DNA of 10,666 nucleotides from UBA3210 sp002363635 (GTDB lineage Bacteria > Bacillota_I > Bacilli_A > RFN20 > CAG-449): assembly GCA_946641515.1 (NCBI GenBank), contig CAMPBT010000020.1, positions 1 to 10,666 of the forward strand, in the 5' to 3' direction. This document shows positions 6,121 to 10,666 of the stretch, in pieces. The notes under the pieces were generated by a model. The model was given only the letters and a program-made list of their open reading frames with translations, was not told the DNA's origin and searched no databases. A program made the position numbers and the translations under genes. Position 1 is the first letter of the stretch. Each line of letters starts with the position of its first letter.

Positions 6121-6432
6121 TCATTCCTTTCTCGTCACTATTGCAATTTCTCCTGTTATGTCAATATATGATGGAATCATGCTCGGTTCTTGCTTAAATT
6201 CTACATCATTGATTATTGCCTCGGCTAATTGTCTTGTTAATGATCTATAAATATATGTGTGAATATCTTCTGCCTCTGCTGACATCCTATATAAATCATC
6301 TGTACATACTGTTTGTTTTACTCGATATCTCTTTACATCTGTGTTATACACTTTAACTTTTGGTGTAAATAGACTTTTTTTATAAAAATCTATTTCTTTT
6401 TTATATTTCTTTGCTTTCTGTCTTGCGTTCAT
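6121..6432 (-). CDS. conserved small phage protein, 103 aa
   Basis: The start MNARQKAKKYKKEIDFYKKS is a pattern I recognise from uncharacterised Clostridia phage proteins: a strongly basic N-terminal helix. It is followed by a Lys/Val-rich strand region (TPKVKVYNTDVKRYRVKQTV), then DDLYRMSAEAEDIHTYIYRSLTRQLAEAI and ending SYIDITGEIAIVTRKE. There is no Cys pair, membrane segment or signal peptide. The SD AGAGGTAG is well placed before the ATG. A basic head suggests nucleic acid contact, but no domain supports it. Two + strand frames overlapping it are shadows. Confidence 0.75.
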   Translation of the reverse strand: MNARQKAKKYKKEIDFYKKSLFTPKVKVYNTDVKRYRVKQTVCTDDLYRMSAEAEDIHTYIYRSLTRQLAEAIINDVEFKQEPSMIPSYIDITGEIAIVTRKE

Positions 6433-6445
6433 TTTCTACCTCTTA

Positions 6446-6619
6446 TTATTTCTTCCTTAGACATTCCGTATCCCTCTCATACTTTTTACGTTGTTCTTCT
6501 GCACTATCAAAAATAAAGTGCATAGCGTCATTCCAACCTCGTGTATACTCTACTGCATCACAATAATCTTCATAATTGCGAAATGTTGGAACACTCTTAT
6601 ATATTGGTTCTGTCTGCAT
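6446..6619 (-). CDS. small hypothetical protein, 57 aa
   Basis: This gene is short and easily missed. The ATG at 6619 follows AAGTGAGGGATAA, a good SD, and the frame runs 57 codons to tandem TAA stops. The protein begins MQTEPIYKSVPTFRNYEDYC and ends EEQRKKYERDTECLRKK. The middle holds DAVEYTRGWNDAMHFIFDSA, a G-W-N-A helix like the 'GYN-AL' helix of its neighbours. The end is a charged helix. It fills the gap between genes with a 14-base space on the left and right. The function is unknown. Confidence 0.7.
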   Translation of the reverse strand: MQTEPIYKSVPTFRNYEDYCDAVEYTRGWNDAMHFIFDSAEEQRKKYERDTECLRKK

Positions 6620-6633
6620 TTATCCCTCACTTC

Positions 6634-6777
6634 TTAAACCATGTAATATCCGTTTGTACTTTCTCTATATCTTCTTTCTCTACGTATTTCATCAACAAGA
6701 GATATTAATCTCTCATTGCAAAATGCAGCTTCCATAGCGTCCAACTCTTCATCTGAAAATGCACTAAATCTTGTCAT
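6634..6777 (-). CDS. small conserved phage protein 'RFSAFSDEELDAME', 47 aa
   Basis: This gene is short and easily missed. The ATG at 6777 overlaps the upstream stop as ATGA and follows GAGGTAG. The sequence MTRFSAFSDEELDAMEAAFC, then NERLISLVDEIRRERRYRES, matches a small protein type I know from Clostridia phages, which typically begins 'RFSAFTDEEL--ME--F' and ends in an acidic-basic helix. No function is known. The high density of charges and single helix suggest a helical hairpin. It is translationally coupled to the gene before it. Confidence 0.72.
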   Translation of the reverse strand: MTRFSAFSDEELDAMEAAFCNERLISLVDEIRRERRYRESTNGYYMV

Positions 6778-7052
6778 TCTTCTACCTCACTTTCTGTAAT
6801 CAGCTCATTTAGGATTGTTAAAGCTAAATCCAAACCAATTTTCATATATATGTCTGTCATTGTGTCATTACCGATTTTATCAATAGCTTTTTGTATTTCC
6901 TCTCCAACTTTTTTAACCCTATCTAGTGATACAACCTTTATTGGCTCTGCCTCTAATAATCTATTGATACAACAATCAACACCATGATTAAATTCTTTAT
7001 TTCCATCTACTTTAAGAAATTCAATTTGTTCTAAATCTATATATCTGCTCAT
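6774..7052 (-). CDS. hypothetical phage protein, 92 aa
   Basis: The protein begins MSRYIDLEQIEFLKVDGNKE and continues FNHGVDCCINRLLEAEPIKVV. The 'IDLE-I ... F--GV--CI--L-EAEPI' arrangement is shared with the IDAD-type small phage proteins, so it may be a distant relative of the product of 2894-3283. The second half is helical (VKKVGEEIQKAIDKIGNDTM; LDLALTILNELITESEVEE). The ATG overlaps the upstream stop (ATGA) and follows AGGTGAT. The gene ends in an ATGA overlap with the next one. The function is unknown. Confidence 0.75.
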   Translation of the reverse strand: MSRYIDLEQIEFLKVDGNKEFNHGVDCCINRLLEAEPIKVVSLDRVKKVGEEIQKAIDKIGNDTMTDIYMKIGLDLALTILNELITESEVEE

Positions 7053-7345
7053 TCTATCACCTGCTTTTTATATGGTGCGTTCCACCAATTATAATCAGGA
7101 GAAAACCATCGGTGTTCGTCAATCCAGCAAGTAATATAATTACCCTCGATTTCAACCTTTAAATTAGGAAACATAATCATGAGCATATTTCCGTTTGTTG
7201 CTCCGTCTGGGATTCTGATTGCTGTTGGTGTTTCTTCCACCATTTCTTCAACAATATTATCAACTAAAGTTGCAAGTTTCCCATATTCCATTTTTCTTTT
7301 TGTCACTACGTTGTGTAAATCTCCTGTACTTATCACTCTACTCAT
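7049..7345 (-). CDS. phage protein with RIPDGATNGNM...WWNAPYK module (copy B)
   Basis: The protein has 98 residues. AIRIPDGATNGNMLMIMFPN (about 42-61), then a beta strand stretch EGNYITCWIDEHRWF and NWWNAPYKKQVIE at the C-terminus. It shares its module with the product of 5256-5672 but has a different N-terminal segment (SRVISTGDLHNVVTKRKMEY, then a helix VDNIVEEMVEETPT). This indicates module exchange. SD AGGAGA is placed properly before the ATG. It is coupled by ATGA to the downstream gene. The family is uncharacterised to my knowledge. Confidence 0.78.
   Translation of the reverse strand: MSRVISTGDLHNVVTKRKMEYGKLATLVDNIVEEMVEETPTAIRIPDGATNGNMLMIMFPNLKVEIEGNYITCWIDEHRWFSPDYNWWNAPYKKQVIE
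7069..7088. repeat. 20-base identical block with 5279-5298
   Basis: Second copy of the block that encodes WWNAPYK at the end of the RIPDGATNG genes. See the entry for 5279-5298. Confidence 0.8.
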
Positions 7346-7355
7346 TTATTTTCTC

Positions 7356-7649
7356 CTATATTTCTTCAAATAATTTTGTTATTTGGTCTATAATATCAAG
7401 TACATCATCTGGTTCATAACAACCATTAGCATATAACACATCCTTACGCATTTTGTACACTTCATCAATAGCCTTATCAATCTTCTCACGTTCTACTACA
7501 TCTGCTTTGTCAAAGTATTTAACAGTATCAAGACAATCATCCATATCGTTAATGTGCATATATTTCTCGTATCCATCTTCGTAATTTCCTGCTCGAATAC
7601 CGCACTCTAATTCTTTTACTAATTTATACCTATTTACATATTCTGCCAT
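7356..7649 (-). CDS. hypothetical acidic helical protein, 97 aa
   Basis: The start was chosen at the ATG 7649, seven to nine bases after AAGGTGAG; a GTG at 7658 in frame lies in that SD. The protein reads MAEYVNRYKLVKELECGIRA at the start, with YVNRYKLVKELE resembling the short N-terminal segment of the 'IDAD' type proteins. It goes on through acidic helices (DDCLDTVKYFDKADVVEREKI, then CYEPDDVLDIIDQITKLFEEI). It has four isolated Cys but no CxxC. It is soluble. The function is unknown. Ten bases separate its stop from the next start. Confidence 0.72.
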   Translation of the reverse strand: MAEYVNRYKLVKELECGIRAGNYEDGYEKYMHINDMDDCLDTVKYFDKADVVEREKIDKAIDEVYKMRKDVLYANGCYEPDDVLDIIDQITKLFEEI

Positions 7650-7662
7650 TACTCTCACCTTT

Positions 7663-7860
7663 CTAAAAAGTCCAAATCATTCCAAAAATACTAATCACTG
7701 TACATACACATGCGATGTAGAATAATATAGTCGAAATCCAATATGCTATCTTTTCCGCCAATGTTTCTTCAAAAAAGAAATTTTCTGAACAAAATGACAT
7801 AATCCAAGCACTTAGAAGTCCACTAACGAATAATCTAACAAAAAATCCAAATGTAAACAT
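7663..7860 (-). CDS. small membrane protein with two predicted TM helices, 65 aa
   Basis: Hydrophobic segments at about residues 3-22 (TFGFFVRLFVSGLLSAWIM) and 39-63 (AYWISTILFYIACVCTVISI, then FGMIWTF) flank an acidic turn with SENFFFEETLAEK. This predicts an inner-membrane hairpin protein. The start codon follows the upstream stop directly (TAAATG) behind GGAAGGAAAGAG. Small phage membrane proteins of this size act in superinfection exclusion, host takeover or lysis control, but nothing in the sequence decides which. Confidence 0.75.
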   Translation of the reverse strand: MFTFGFFVRLFVSGLLSAWIMSFCSENFFFEETLAEKIAYWISTILFYIACVCTVISIFGMIWTF

Positions 7861-8067
7861 TTACTCTTTCCTTCCAAAAAATCTAATACTGCAAGTCACT
7901 CTAAATTCTCTGCCGCAACTTTCACATTTTAATTTAACATCACTACTACCTGTTCCTGTTGCCATTGAAACTAACTTGCCCCAATTGGTATTAAAAGGTG
8001 ACGTGTTACAATGTGTAATTCCACAGTAAGGACATCTTGGCATTGATATTCTTCTATAATCTGACAT
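7861..8067 (-). CDS. small zinc-ribbon protein, 68 aa
   Basis: The sequence begins MSDYRRISMPRCPYCGITHC and later has LKCESCGREFRVTCSIRFFG. CPYC and CESC form a two-knuckle zinc ribbon, with a Ser/Thr/Gly-rich loop between them. SD AAGGAGAGAG, with the upstream stop and this start adjacent as TAAATG. It is the second of three zinc-ribbon genes in the array (also 5659-5868 and the fragment at 10596-10666). Nucleic acid binding is plausible but not shown. Confidence 0.78.
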   Translation of the reverse strand: MSDYRRISMPRCPYCGITHCNTSPFNTNWGKLVSMATGTGSSDVKLKCESCGREFRVTCSIRFFGRKE

Positions 8068-8364
8068 TTACTCTCTCCTTTCCCCATCTGCACAATAGAA
8101 ATCTTCTGATGTGTTGCAATCTATCATAGGACAAAAATGATACTCTTTATCGTCGGGAACTCGTGGAGTTAAATCTTTTATCCAATGTTTACAATCTTTA
8201 CAAGTTATGATTTCTACTAAAGGGCAATTTGGGTGTCTACTGTATTTGTATTCAATAACGTTATTTCCTGTCGTTCTGCATAAGCCAAACCACGGACTAT
8301 CGACATTATTTAGCATACATTCTTCGCAACTTGTAGGCATTTCCATTCCTTTAATTGCTATCAT
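8068..8364 (-). CDS. modular cysteine-rich protein (GMEMP-CxxC...CPLVE + CKDCKHW...DGERRE), 98 aa
   Basis: Two modules are visible. Module A, residues 1-51: MIAIKGMEMPTSCEECMLNN (C13, C16), C29, and NCPLVE with C47. Module B, residues 55-97: CKDCKHW (C55, C58, H60), C78, C83 and FYCADGERRE with C91. Module B is the 'CKDCKHW...C-DGER' ending known from many uncharacterised Clostridia phage proteins. Each module has about four Cys/His ligands, so two zinc ions are likely. Start and stop are coupled to neighbours (ATGA upstream). The role is unknown; zinc-dependent protein interaction is inferred. Confidence 0.78.
   Translation of the reverse strand: MIAIKGMEMPTSCEECMLNNVDSPWFGLCRTTGNNVIEYKYSRHPNCPLVEIITCKDCKHWIKDLTPRVPDDKEYHFCPMIDCNTSEDFYCADGERRE
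8336..8364. repeat. 29-base exact repeat with 8590-8618 (MIAIKGMEMP coding)
   Basis: The first codons of the two adjacent GMEMP genes are identical over 29 bases, and the start of the gene at 9370 is a diverged third copy. The flanking bases differ, so the identity is restricted to the module head. Confidence 0.88.
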
Positions 8365-8618
8365 CTAACCTTTTTCCTTTCTCCCTTTGCTTTTTGTCTC
8401 TCTAGCACTAACCTATATTCGGGACAGTTAATATTCGAACATAATGCTCCACCCTTATAATAATGCGCACACTCTTTGCAATTAGCTATTTCTACTATAG
8501 GACAATTACCTTTAGGGTTAGCAATAATATCTATTCCTGTTCTCTTGCAAATATGTCCATGGCAAAAATCACAATCAGAACAATTCTCTGGCATTTCCAT
8601 TCCTTTAATTGCTATCAT
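8361..8618 (-). CDS. modular cysteine-rich protein (GMEMP-CxxC...CPIVE + partial CKEC module), 85 aa
   Basis: The start is the ATG at 8618, in an ATGA overlap with the upstream stop; a longer TTG frame upstream is the shadow of the previous gene's end. Module A: MIAIKGMEMPENCSDCDFC (C13, C16, C19), C24 and NCPIVE (C39). Module B head: NCKECAHYY (C47, C50, H52), then C60 and C65 in ALCSNINCPEYRL. The second module lacks the DGERRE ending of its neighbour and closes instead with a basic tail (ERQKAKGERKKVR). It looks like a diverged or truncated version of the product of 8068-8364, probably a tandem duplicate. Confidence 0.78.
   Translation of the reverse strand: MIAIKGMEMPENCSDCDFCHGHICKRTGIDIIANPKGNCPIVEIANCKECAHYYKGGALCSNINCPEYRLVLERQKAKGERKKVR
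8590..8618. repeat. 29-base exact repeat with 8336-8364
   Basis: Second copy of the head of the GMEMP module; see the entry for 8336-8364. Confidence 0.88.
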
Positions 8619-8648
8619 TCTTCTAACACCCCACAATCTTTTAACGCT
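8612..8648. repeat. 37-base repeat spanning an ATGA gene junction (copy 2)
   Basis: Matches 5862-5898 with two mismatches, across the GVLEE-stop/ATG overlap. It overlaps the GMEMP head repeat by seven bases, so two mobile-looking modules meet exactly at this start codon. Confidence 0.85.
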
Positions 8649-8833
8649 GAATTATAACCCTCTTGGAAATTACCGACCACATAGCTGCCCATCGGCTCTG
8701 GTGCTTCTTTAATGCTTGTGATTTCACAATAATACATTGCATTTTCATCACCTAAGAACAGAATTTCTTCTGAATTTTTGATTGCATCTTCTGATAGTTC
8801 ATCATCACTATCAATTATTACTACATATTTCAT
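8615..8833 (-). CDS. hypothetical protein, MKYxVxIxS...GYNxALKDCGVLEE family (copy B), 72 aa
   Basis: The protein is the shorter paralogue of the product of 5865-6116: MKYVVIIDSDDELSEDAIKN, NAMYYCEITSIKEAPEPMG, then FQEGYNSALKDCGVLEE. It keeps the APEP and GYNxALKDCGVLEE elements and loses the central insert. SD AGAGGAGAG lies within the end of the upstream gene, which it overlaps by 23 bases in another frame. The stop overlaps the next start as ATGA. The function is unknown. Nucleotide identity with copy A is highest at the 3' end, at the junction. Confidence 0.76.
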   Translation of the reverse strand: MKYVVIIDSDDELSEDAIKNSEEILFLGDENAMYYCEITSIKEAPEPMGSYVVGNFQEGYNSALKDCGVLEE

Positions 8834-9017
8834 TTTTCTCTCCTCTCAACTCCTGTGAATACTCCGCCAATTTCTTAAAATGACCTCTCATATGTTCTCC
8901 CATCGGATTGTGTGTTCTCCTTGCATCATGTTCTAAATATAAACAAATAGATGCAAGCGTTTCACAAATTTCAAATAGTAAACCTTTATAAAAAAATATC
9001 TTATTTTTCAATTTCAT
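8811..9017 (-). CDS. small hypothetical protein, 68 aa
   Basis: The protein is not recognised. It starts MKLKNKIFFYKGLLFEICET, a basic head running into a hydrophobic helix (LLFEICETLASICLYLEHDA), followed by a His/Arg-rich part (RRTHNPMGEHMRGHFKKLAE) and a short tail. The helix could be amphipathic or membrane-peripheral; it is too polar for a confident TM call. Its start overlaps the upstream stop as ATGA, and its 3' end overlaps the next gene by 23 bases, so it is closely fitted into the operon. Confidence 0.62.
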   Translation of the reverse strand: MKLKNKIFFYKGLLFEICETLASICLYLEHDARRTHNPMGEHMRGHFKKLAEYSQELRGEKNEICSNN

Positions 9018-9370
9018 TCTTTACACTTCTTTCTAGGATCATCAGGCTTTACAGCATTTTCAGGAATAAGCCATGTCTTCCCTTTAAATTCTGCCCCAGG
9101 TATTCTTCCATCCCTGCAATACAAAGATACTCTTCTTTGTGAAATATTCCATTTTTTTGCCATTTGTGCTGTAGTCAAATATTGCATTGTATAACTACTT
9201 AAAAAGAATTCCACTAGTGGACAATGCTCTGGTCTTTCAGTTTCATTAAAATCAATATTTTTTAGATTGATTGAGCATACATAGTTCCAAGGTTCGTCTT
9301 CACCTTTGCAAGCTGTTAGATTACAACACGCACAGTTTTTTGGCATTTTCATTCCTTCAATTCCTATCAT
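9014..9370 (-). CDS. fusion of GMxMP cysteine module with a MerR/excisionase-like helix-turn-helix, 118 aa
   Basis: Residues 1-55 are the GMxMP module: MIGIEGMKMPKNCACC (C13, C15, C16), C21, C32, RPEHCPLVE (C50). From Met62 onward comes MQYLTTAQMAKKWNISQRRV, then a CRDGRIPGAEFKGKTWLIPE segment and KPDDPRKK. This second part matches the stand-alone HTH proteins of Clostridia that begin 'M-YLT--EVA-KW-IS-RRV' and end 'W-IP--A-KP-D-R', a MerR/excisionase-type winged helix. The junction lies between FFLSS and MQYLTT; no stop separates them, and no good SD precedes Met62. It may be a DNA-binding regulator whose zinc module senses or recruits a partner. The start is ATG 9370. Confidence 0.8.
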   Translation of the reverse strand: MIGIEGMKMPKNCACCNLTACKGEDEPWNYVCSINLKNIDFNETERPEHCPLVEFFLSSYTMQYLTTAQMAKKWNISQRRVSLYCRDGRIPGAEFKGKTWLIPENAVKPDDPRKKCKE

Positions 9371-9379
9371 CTGTTTACC

Positions 9380-9499
9380 TCACTTCTTATCAATTAAATA
9401 ATCAATAAAGTCGATTGTAATAAGTAAAAATAGCCCTATTAAAACTGCAATTACACCCTGTGTAGCTGTCATTTCTACCACAATAAAACTATTAACCAT
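9380..9499 (-). CDS. 39-residue single-pass membrane protein
   Basis: This gene is short and easily missed. The ATG at 9499 follows AAGGAG by 7 bases, an excellent SD that lies in the last codons of the gene before. The frame ends TGA at 9380. The protein MVNSFIVVEMTATQGVIAVL has a continuing hydrophobic stretch (IAVLIGLFLLITIDFIDYLI), one TM helix of about 20 residues, and a DKK tail that would stay in the cytoplasm. Such micro-proteins occur in phage early regions and can be holin-like, antiholin-like or exclusion factors; none is shown here. Confidence 0.72.
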   Translation of the reverse strand: MVNSFIVVEMTATQGVIAVLIGLFLLITIDFIDYLIDKK

Positions 9500-9501
9500 T
9501 T

Positions 9502-9951
9502 TTACTCCTTTTCTTCCTCATAAGGCTTTGGTAATGGTTGCCATGCTACAACATCATATTCAAAAGCTCCTATAGTGTGTATCGGAATCCATCCACGATT
9601 TGTATATGCGGCAACTTGCATATCTCCAAATTCGTCTTGAATGAGATAGTGCTTATCTACATTACCTACATGCTCATTTTGTTTTGGCATGCTTTCACTA
9701 ACTGGTATCCATCTTGTTTGCTCTCTTAACTGCTTTAACTCTTTTAGCCATTCAGCAAGCTGCCTGTATTGGTCAGCGGTTTTCTGAAAATTGGCCAAAT
9801 GTTCTTCTATTATTTCAGTATCGTCAGCGAAGAGTTCATCAATTAATACTCCAGCGCCGGTGCCATTACATGTAATACGGTGCATATCGACTACCTTTTG
9901 ATTTTCTTCTACTACTTCCTCTATTTGTTCGATTGCTTCATCAATTGTCAT
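9502..9951 (-). CDS. DUF551-containing phage protein, 149 aa
   Basis: The N-terminal part is helical: MTIDEAIEQIEEVVEENQKV, then FQKTADQYRQLAEWLKELKQ, a layout common in small phage proteins. The C-terminal part is DUF551: RWIPVSESMPKQNEHVGNVD through VAAYTNRGWIP and closing VVAWQPLPKPYEE. The paired 'W-IPVSE--P' and 'AWQPLP-PY' elements define this family; its function is uncharacterised. The ATG overlaps the upstream stop as ATGA with GAGGGT ahead. It lies next to a second DUF551 gene, from which it may have arisen by duplication with exchange of N-terminal segments. Confidence 0.88.
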   Translation of the reverse strand: MTIDEAIEQIEEVVEENQKVVDMHRITCNGTGAGVLIDELFADDTEIIEEHLANFQKTADQYRQLAEWLKELKQLREQTRWIPVSESMPKQNEHVGNVDKHYLIQDEFGDMQVAAYTNRGWIPIHTIGAFEYDVVAWQPLPKPYEEEKE

Positions 9952-10577
9952 TTCTTACCCTCGCTTTCTGTCTTGTATGGAATAGGTAAAGGCTGCCAGG
10001 CTACACATTCAAGATTATAGTAGTAGCCTATATGTTTATCCCTATCTGTATATCCTTTTAATACCCAATATTCTTTTGTTGTTATTACTGTTTCGTACCC
10101 AACATAATAACAAATATAAGGTATTGGATTTATCCATCCTGTATCGGGTTCTTTAAAAATACCTAAATACCAATCTCTATCTTTCGGTAGCTTCTCGCTA
10201 TAAGGAATCCACTTTGTTGTAGGTGTTACGGATGGTAGCTTCTTAATGTATTTTTTAAATCTTTCTCCATCATCATATGAACAAAAGATTCCTTTTAGTC
10301 CATCACTACTACAATCGTCTATGGTTTCAAATACAGCTTCTCTGCTTATGCTATCCTCACATGGATCTTGCTTTAGGGCTTCGATTTTTTCTATAAGTCG
10401 AGTATTTCTAGCCACTTCTTCTTCATAACTTTCTTTCCAAAGTTCATAAGATTTATCCTGTAGTGCTTTAATACTTTCTCTAACAAACTCCTTGTGTTTT
10501 TCTCCAATCTTACAACAAGAGGTTTCTAGGTCATACAAATAATCTTTGCCATAAAATATCAATTCTTCCTTAGTCAT
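9948..10577 (-). CDS. DUF551-containing phage protein with CEDSISREAV segment, 209 aa
   Basis: The start is the ATG at 10577 (MTKEELIFYG), preceded by GTGAGGGAG; a GTG at 10589 in frame lies in that SD and is rejected. Segments in order: an N-terminal helical coil (about 1-70), the CEDSISREAVFETIDDC segment then FKKYIKKLPSVTP (about 73-119), and the DUF551 domain TKWIPYSEKLPKDRDWYLGI through VAWQPLPIPYKTE (about 122-205). The middle segment is the 'CED-ISR-A----I----LPSVTP' type found in front of many Clostridia phage domains. The DUF551 part here is larger than in its neighbour because of the insert around ETVITTKEYWVLKGY. The function is unknown. Confidence 0.87.
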   Translation of the reverse strand: MTKEELIFYGKDYLYDLETSCCKIGEKHKEFVRESIKALQDKSYELWKESYEEEVARNTRLIEKIEALKQDPCEDSISREAVFETIDDCSSDGLKGIFCSYDDGERFKKYIKKLPSVTPTTKWIPYSEKLPKDRDWYLGIFKEPDTGWINPIPYICYYVGYETVITTKEYWVLKGYTDRDKHIGYYYNLECVAWQPLPIPYKTESEGKK

Positions 10578-10595
10578 GTTCTCCCTCACTTTCTA

Positions 10596-10666
10596 TTATT
10601 TTCTTTCTGTAATTTCTAATTTATGACAATAGGGGCAATACACATAAACCCAATCATCCTGTACGA
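10596..10666 (-). CDS. 3' end of a small zinc-ribbon protein (5' part outside window)
   Basis: The window begins inside a gene whose last 22 complete codons read VQDDWVYVYCPYCHKLEITERK and then TAA (10596-10598). CPYC is the first or second knuckle of a zinc ribbon. Its partner CxxC should lie outside the window. Its stop is 18 bases before the ATG of the next gene. Confidence 0.6.
   Translation of the reverse strand, partial: VQDDWVYVYCPYCHKLEITERK

Noticed and set aside
8951..9142. + strand open frames in the array (also near 945, 4747, 5977, 6044, 7179, 8463, 9538, 10246)
   Set aside because: All are antisense to coupled minus-strand genes, lack SDs and have shadow-type composition.

Overview
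The window reads as part of a phage or integrated prophage from a low-GC Firmicute, most likely a Clostridia/Lachnospiraceae gut bacterium. The grounds are the AT-rich composition, strong purine-rich Shine-Dalgarno (SD) sequences, and a run of about 34 mostly tiny genes that all lie on the minus strand and are packed end to end. Many are coupled by ATGA or TAATG overlaps. Recognisable members are phage nucleotide-metabolism and DNA-modification genes: a dUTPase, a RecB/Cas4-like PD-(D/E)XK nuclease, and an NPPY DNA methyltransferase. Transcription runs from high to low coordinates. No rRNA, tRNA, insertion sequence or CRISPR array was seen.

Layout in transcription order. From 10666 down to about 4277 lies an accessory array of some 25 small genes. 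It is dominated by short cysteine-rich putative zinc proteins, DUF551-type proteins, small membrane proteins and unknown proteins. Several are built from the same few modules: I-x-GMxMP-CxxC...CP(L/I)VE, CKDCKHW...DGERRE, RIPDGATNG...WWNAPYK, W-IP-SE-(K/S)(L/M)P...AWQPLP-PY and GYNxALKDCGVLEE. A 137-base regulatory-looking gap (4140-4276) follows. It holds a near-consensus promoter pointing the opposite way (+), dyad repeats, and a hairpin with a C6 loop followed by a T-rich run. Below it lies a better recognised block: a conserved phage protein (3732-4130), dUTPase (3313-3732), an 'IDAD' protein, a YkgJ-type CxxCxxCC protein, a small unknown protein, the methyltransferase, another unknown, a second YkgJ paralogue, and the nuclease, which runs off the left edge.

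The most notable feature is the methyltransferase at 1536-2179. Its 5' end carries a tetranucleotide tract (GCAA on the coding strand; ten units, one of them imperfect, at 2113-2152). With the repeat count in this sequence, the ATG that has a good SD is out of frame with the catalytic body and meets a TAG after 25 codons. The body has no ATG, GTG or TTG start until just before NPPY. Adding one unit or losing two restores a 215-residue methyltransferase. This is the signature of a slipped-strand, phase-variable methyltransferase caught in the OFF state, inside a phage-like gene block.

How the genes may work together is partly inference. dUTPase, nuclease and methyltransferase would serve phage DNA synthesis, processing and protection from host restriction. 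The array of tiny coupled genes resembles the fast-evolving accessory zone where phages keep host-takeover and anti-defence genes, but no individual function there can be read from sequence alone.
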